From: an uncultured Corynebacterium sp.
Lineage (GTDB): Bacteria > Actinomycetota > Actinomycetes > Mycobacteriales > Mycobacteriaceae
NCBI RefSeq assembly: GCF_947253065.1
Contig: NZ_CAMXWS010000061.1
Location: 1 to 6,166 of the forward strand
DNA: 6,166 nt
Direction of reading: 5' to 3'
Part shown: positions 3,278 through 6,166 of the stretch, in pieces
How the letters are laid out: each line of letters begins with the position of its first letter
How positions within the stretch are numbered: the stretch's first letter is position 1
Notes under the pieces: model-generated
The model's input: the letters and a program-made list of their open reading frames with translations, nothing else
Told to the model about the DNA's origin: nothing
Databases searched by the model: none
Made by a program: the position numbers and the translations under genes

Positions 3278-6166
3278 TCAAACCGCTTCTGCCCAACGCG
3301 GCGCGAAACGTTCCATCTGCTCTAGGACTAGAACCACAGCGTCGTTGCGCTTGTTCATCGGGTAACCGTGTTTGCGGAGGAGCGTTTTAATCGACCGGCG
3401 TAGTTTGGCCCGCACATCATCGCGGACAGTCCAATCGGTCTTTGCGTCGCGGCGCAGTGTGGCTACAAGGTCCCTAGCAATCTGAGCGATGATGTCATCA
3501 CTGAGTACTTCACCGTTAGTTCCGTTGGAGACAACGACGTCGTAGAACGCCAGCTCATCGTTGGTCAGCGGAGGTGTGAATGACTCACCGCGCTGGTTCT
3601 CTTCAACGATCTGCTTTGACAACTCGATGAGTTCAGCAATGATTTCAGCGGATGTGAGCTGTTGGTTGGTGTAACGGTTCATGAGTTCTCGGATGCGCTC
3701 GGAGAACTGCTTTGCTCGGACTTCATTGTTGCCAGTAGCAGTGCGGGATTCCTGGAGTAAAGAGCGTCGGAGAGCATCGATGAGCAAGGCTGTCTCAGAG
3801 TCGTCTTTGGATTTGAGTTTCAATGCTTCGATGTTCAAATCTTGTAAGTTGGGTAACTCTCGTCCAATTTCGTTGTAGACGTCGATGACCTCGGATGACG
3901 CACTTGAGTCCACAACGAGTTGGCTGAGCAACGTGAGGACCTCATCACTGAGTGGCTCACCGTTTGCCCGGCGATCAGCGGCGTCCATCTTCACCAGCTG
4001 ATTGCGTACATCTGAGTAGAAGCGCACATCATTTCGGTATTCGGGAGCGTTGGGGCTACCGGATGCCAGTGCCCAAGCACGGGCGAGTTTTCCTGCGGTG
4101 TCGTTGAACTGTTTGGCTAGGGGATAGCGGCCATTTTCATCGGCTGTCTTTGGATCACGAAGCTTGGCTAGTACCTGGAGGCGAGCCTTTCGTTCTTCCC
4201 CGTGGTTTTCCAATTCGCGCCAGTCTTCGCCAACAAGAGCATGCAGCTTATCGAGGAAGCCGCACGCAATGCGGAGCGCTTCCTCGATGCTCTGTCCGAT
4301 GACCTTTTCGCCCTCCTCGGAAGAATCCTTGGTGAACTCGGCGATCGCTGCCTGAAGGTTGTCGACGAGTGGTGCGTAAGCAACCAGCAGTCCGTTTTCC
4401 TTCTGGCGGAACTTCCGGTTGACGCGGGCAAGCGTCTGCATCAGAAGGGCACTCTTAAGGGGACGGTCGAGGTAAAGAGTGTGCAGCGGGGGAGCATCGA
4501 AACCCGTGAGCATCATGCCCTGCACGATGGCGATTTCGAGCTCGTCATCCGCGTCCTTCATACGATCCTTGATCGCATCCATCCGGGCTTGGTTGCGGAT
4601 GTGCTTCTGCAGGTGCGCAGGATCAGAAGCGGCACCGGAGTAGATCACCTTGAGCTTGCCAGCGAGGTCGTCATTGCTGTGCCATTGAGGACGCAGCTCG
4701 ATGATTTTCTCGTATAGGTTGGCTGCGATGTCGCGGGTCTGCACGACAATCATTGCCTTACCTGGTCCGCCAATGAACTGGCGCATGTTTTCGCGGCGGT
4801 CCTCCCAGTGACGGATGAAGTCCTGAGCAAGTGTGCTGAGGCGTTGCTCGGAGCCATACACAGTGTTCAGCACGGCAACGGAGCGCTGCGCCTTCTCACG
4901 GTCTTCATCGTCGATGTCGGCGAGGATTTCCGCTGCCGCGTCGTCGATCTCTTCATCGGTGATCCCTTGGATGCGCTCCAGTGGGATGAGCCGTGGTTCG
5001 AAGTACACGGGGACCACCGCGCCGTCGGCCACCGCGCGGTTCATGTCGTAGACGTCGATCTCCCCGCCGAAGACCTCGCGGGTGTTGCGGTCCCACTCGT
5101 CGATCGGGGTGCCGGTGAACGCGATCATCGTGGCATTTGGCAAAGCGGTGCGGAGGTGGTGCGCATAGCCGTCTGCATTCGTATCACCGAAACCGTAGTG
5201 AGAACGGTGGGCCTCGTCTGAGATCACAATGATGTTGTGGCGTTCTGAAAGAACAGGGTGTTCCAGCTCCCGTTCGTCTTTCGCGCCTTGCAAACCAAAC
5301 TTCTGCAAAGTAGCGAAGTAGATGCCGCCAGATTGCCTCTGGCTGAGCTGTTCGCGCAGATCCTCGCGGCTTGAAATGTGGGTGGGGGCTTCGGGTAGGA
5401 GAGTAGATACAGCGAAGGTGTCGTAGAGCTGCTTGTCCAGCTCATTCCGGTCATTCAGCACAACCACGGTTGGGGAATCCAGCCGCGAATCTCGCATGAT
5501 CTTCGCCGTGTACATCTCCATTTCCATGGATTTGCCTGAACCTGTGGTGTGCCACACCACGCCAGCCTTTTTATCGGTGTGTGCGGCTTGGATCGTCCTA
5601 CCGGCAGCTTTCGTCACTGCGAAGTACTGGTGTGGCTTGGCTACTCGCATGCGTAGCTCTCCGTCAATTTCATCGAAGGCAGTGAAATCAATAAAGATCT
5701 GACCGAAGCGTTCGACGTTAAACAGACCCCAGAAGAGCATGTCGAATTCGGTCATCTGCTCACCGCCCACGACGACGAGTGGCCCTTGCTCGTAAGGGTT
5801 CCCGTCGTCGTCTACACGCCAGCTGCTCATGTGCTCACGCGGTGTAAACGGGGTTCCGTAGATTGCCTCAATCCCGTCGGATGCGACGACAATGTTGGCG
5901 AAGCGGAAGGCCATCGGAAATTCTTCAACGTAGGTGCGCAGCTGGTTGTAGGCGCTCTCTACAGTCGCGGTGGAGCCAGACTGTTTCAGCTCCACGATGA
6001 CCAGAGGCATGCCATTGACGTAGAGCACGACATCAAAGCGACGTTCCTTATCCAGGTTCCGTACGGTGATCTGGTTCGCCGCGATGTAGTCATTCTTGTT
6101 CGGATCCCGGGAAAAGAACGTGATGGTGGGGTTTAGCCGTTTCCCATCTGCATCGACGTACTCAAT
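3278..6166 (-). CDS. hsdR: Type I restriction enzyme R subunit HsdR (N-terminus outside window)
   Basis: The frame is open to the right edge; 962 residues are visible, numbered here from the edge. HsdR is the motor and nuclease subunit of type I restriction enzymes: with HsdM and HsdS it translocates unmodified DNA using ATP and cuts at a distance. The nuclease site is D45...E59-L-K61 (PD-(D/E)xK), with the same 14-residue D-to-E spacing as in EcoR124I, followed by the HsdR-type QxxxY motif (Q75-Y79). Superfamily 2 helicase motifs follow in order: Walker A HTTGSGKS (206-213), DEAH (317-320), FTGTP (350-354), TGFDAP (554-559) and QTLARVNR (577-584). The remainder, to 962, is the helical C-terminal region that contacts the methylase core. 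All key residues are present and no frameshift is seen, so it looks functional. About 50-110 residues are probably missing, judged from EcoR124I. A GTG at 6028 is internal, because nuclease residue D45 and family-typical sequence lie upstream of it. hsdM and hsdS are expected beyond the edge. Two unknown genes follow closely. Confidence 0.97.
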   Translation of the reverse strand: MEYVDADGKRLNPTITFFSRDPNKNDYIAANQITVRNLDKERRFDVVLYVNGMPLVIVELKQSGSTATVESAYNQLRTYVEEFPMAFRFANIVVASDGIEAIYGTPFTPREHMSSWRVDDDGNPYEQGPLVVVGGEQMTEFDMLFWGLFNVERFGQIFIDFTAFDEIDGELRMRVAKPHQYFAVTKAAGRTIQAAHTDKKAGVVWHTTGSGKSMEMEMYTAKIMRDSRLDSPTVVVLNDRNELDKQLYDTFAVSTLLPEAPTHISSREDLREQLSQRQSGGIYFATLQKFGLQGAKDERELEHPVLSERHNIIVISDEAHRSHYGFGDTNADGYAHHLRTALPNATMIAFTGTPIDEWDRNTREVFGGEIDVYDMNRAVADGAVVPVYFEPRLIPLERIQGITDEEIDDAAAEILADIDDEDREKAQRSVAVLNTVYGSEQRLSTLAQDFIRHWEDRRENMRQFIGGPGKAMIVVQTRDIAANLYEKIIELRPQWHSNDDLAGKLKVIYSGAASDPAHLQKHIRNQARMDAIKDRMKDADDELEIAIVQGMMLTGFDAPPLHTLYLDRPLKSALLMQTLARVNRKFRQKENGLLVAYAPLVDNLQAAIAEFTKDSSEEGEKVIGQSIEEALRIACGFLDKLHALVGEDWRELENHGEERKARLQVLAKLRDPKTADENGRYPLAKQFNDTAGKLARAWALASGSPNAPEYRNDVRFYSDVRNQLVKMDAADRRANGEPLSDEVLTLLSQLVVDSSASSEVIDVYNEIGRELPNLQDLNIEALKLKSKDDSETALLIDALRRSLLQESRTATGNNEVRAKQFSERIRELMNRYTNQQLTSAEIIAELIELSKQIVEENQRGESFTPPLTNDELAFYDVVVSNGTNGEVLSDDIIAQIARDLVATLRRDAKTDWTVRDDVRAKLRRSIKTLLRKHGYPMNKRNDAVVLVLEQMERFAPRWAEAV

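Noticed and set aside
4202..5221. 171- and 137-residue + strand frames opposite hsdR
   Set aside because: They lie fully inside the conserved helicase region of hsdR and show no domain of their own.

Overview
The window looks like chromosomal DNA from a high-G+C Gram-positive bacterium, most likely an actinobacterium of the Corynebacterium type. This is inferred from protein flavour, codon choice and G+C, not from a marker gene. It holds two gene clusters that converge on a gap of about 205 bases: a sugar-acid catabolic cluster on the + strand (left) and a type I restriction cluster on the - strand (right).

Left, bases 1-1750 (+ strand): the C-terminal half of a 3-hydroxyisobutyrate dehydrogenase-family oxidoreductase, closest in look to L-threonate dehydrogenase (LtnD). 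It is joined by an ATGA stop/start overlap to a complete 446-residue GntP-family aldonate:H+ symporter. The likely joint role is uptake and first oxidation of a four-carbon (or similar) sugar acid. A hand count over 601-660 gives 62% G+C.

Middle, bases 1751-1955: a convergent intergenic gap with no convincing gene. It contains a perfect 9-base inverted repeat (1791-1799 / 1838-1846) with an imperfect inner stem, a small hairpin at 1900-1923, and a perfect 7-base hairpin at 1937-1956 that overlaps the stop codon of the last - strand gene.

Right, bases 1956-6166 (- strand, read right to left): hsdR, the restriction/translocase subunit of a type I restriction-modification enzyme, running off the right edge so that its N-terminus is missing. 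It carries the PD-(D/E)xK nuclease site, a QxxxY motif and a full set of superfamily 2 helicase motifs. Then, 24 bases after its stop, comes a 276-residue charged, predicted coiled-coil protein with a very basic stretch. That gene overlaps by ATGA with a 156-residue basic protein holding a C-x2-C-x15-H-x8-C putative zinc site. I recognise neither small protein. The spacing implies one transcript, so both may be accessory to the restriction system. hsdM and hsdS would be expected beyond base 6166 but cannot be seen. G+C is lower at this end (hand counts: 43% over 2041-2100, 42% over 3781-3840, 58% over 4561-4620), consistent with an acquired defence locus.

The most interesting part is the hsdR-linked pair of unknown genes (1956-3253). 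I saw no tRNA, rRNA, CRISPR array, complete insertion sequence or prophage structural gene.
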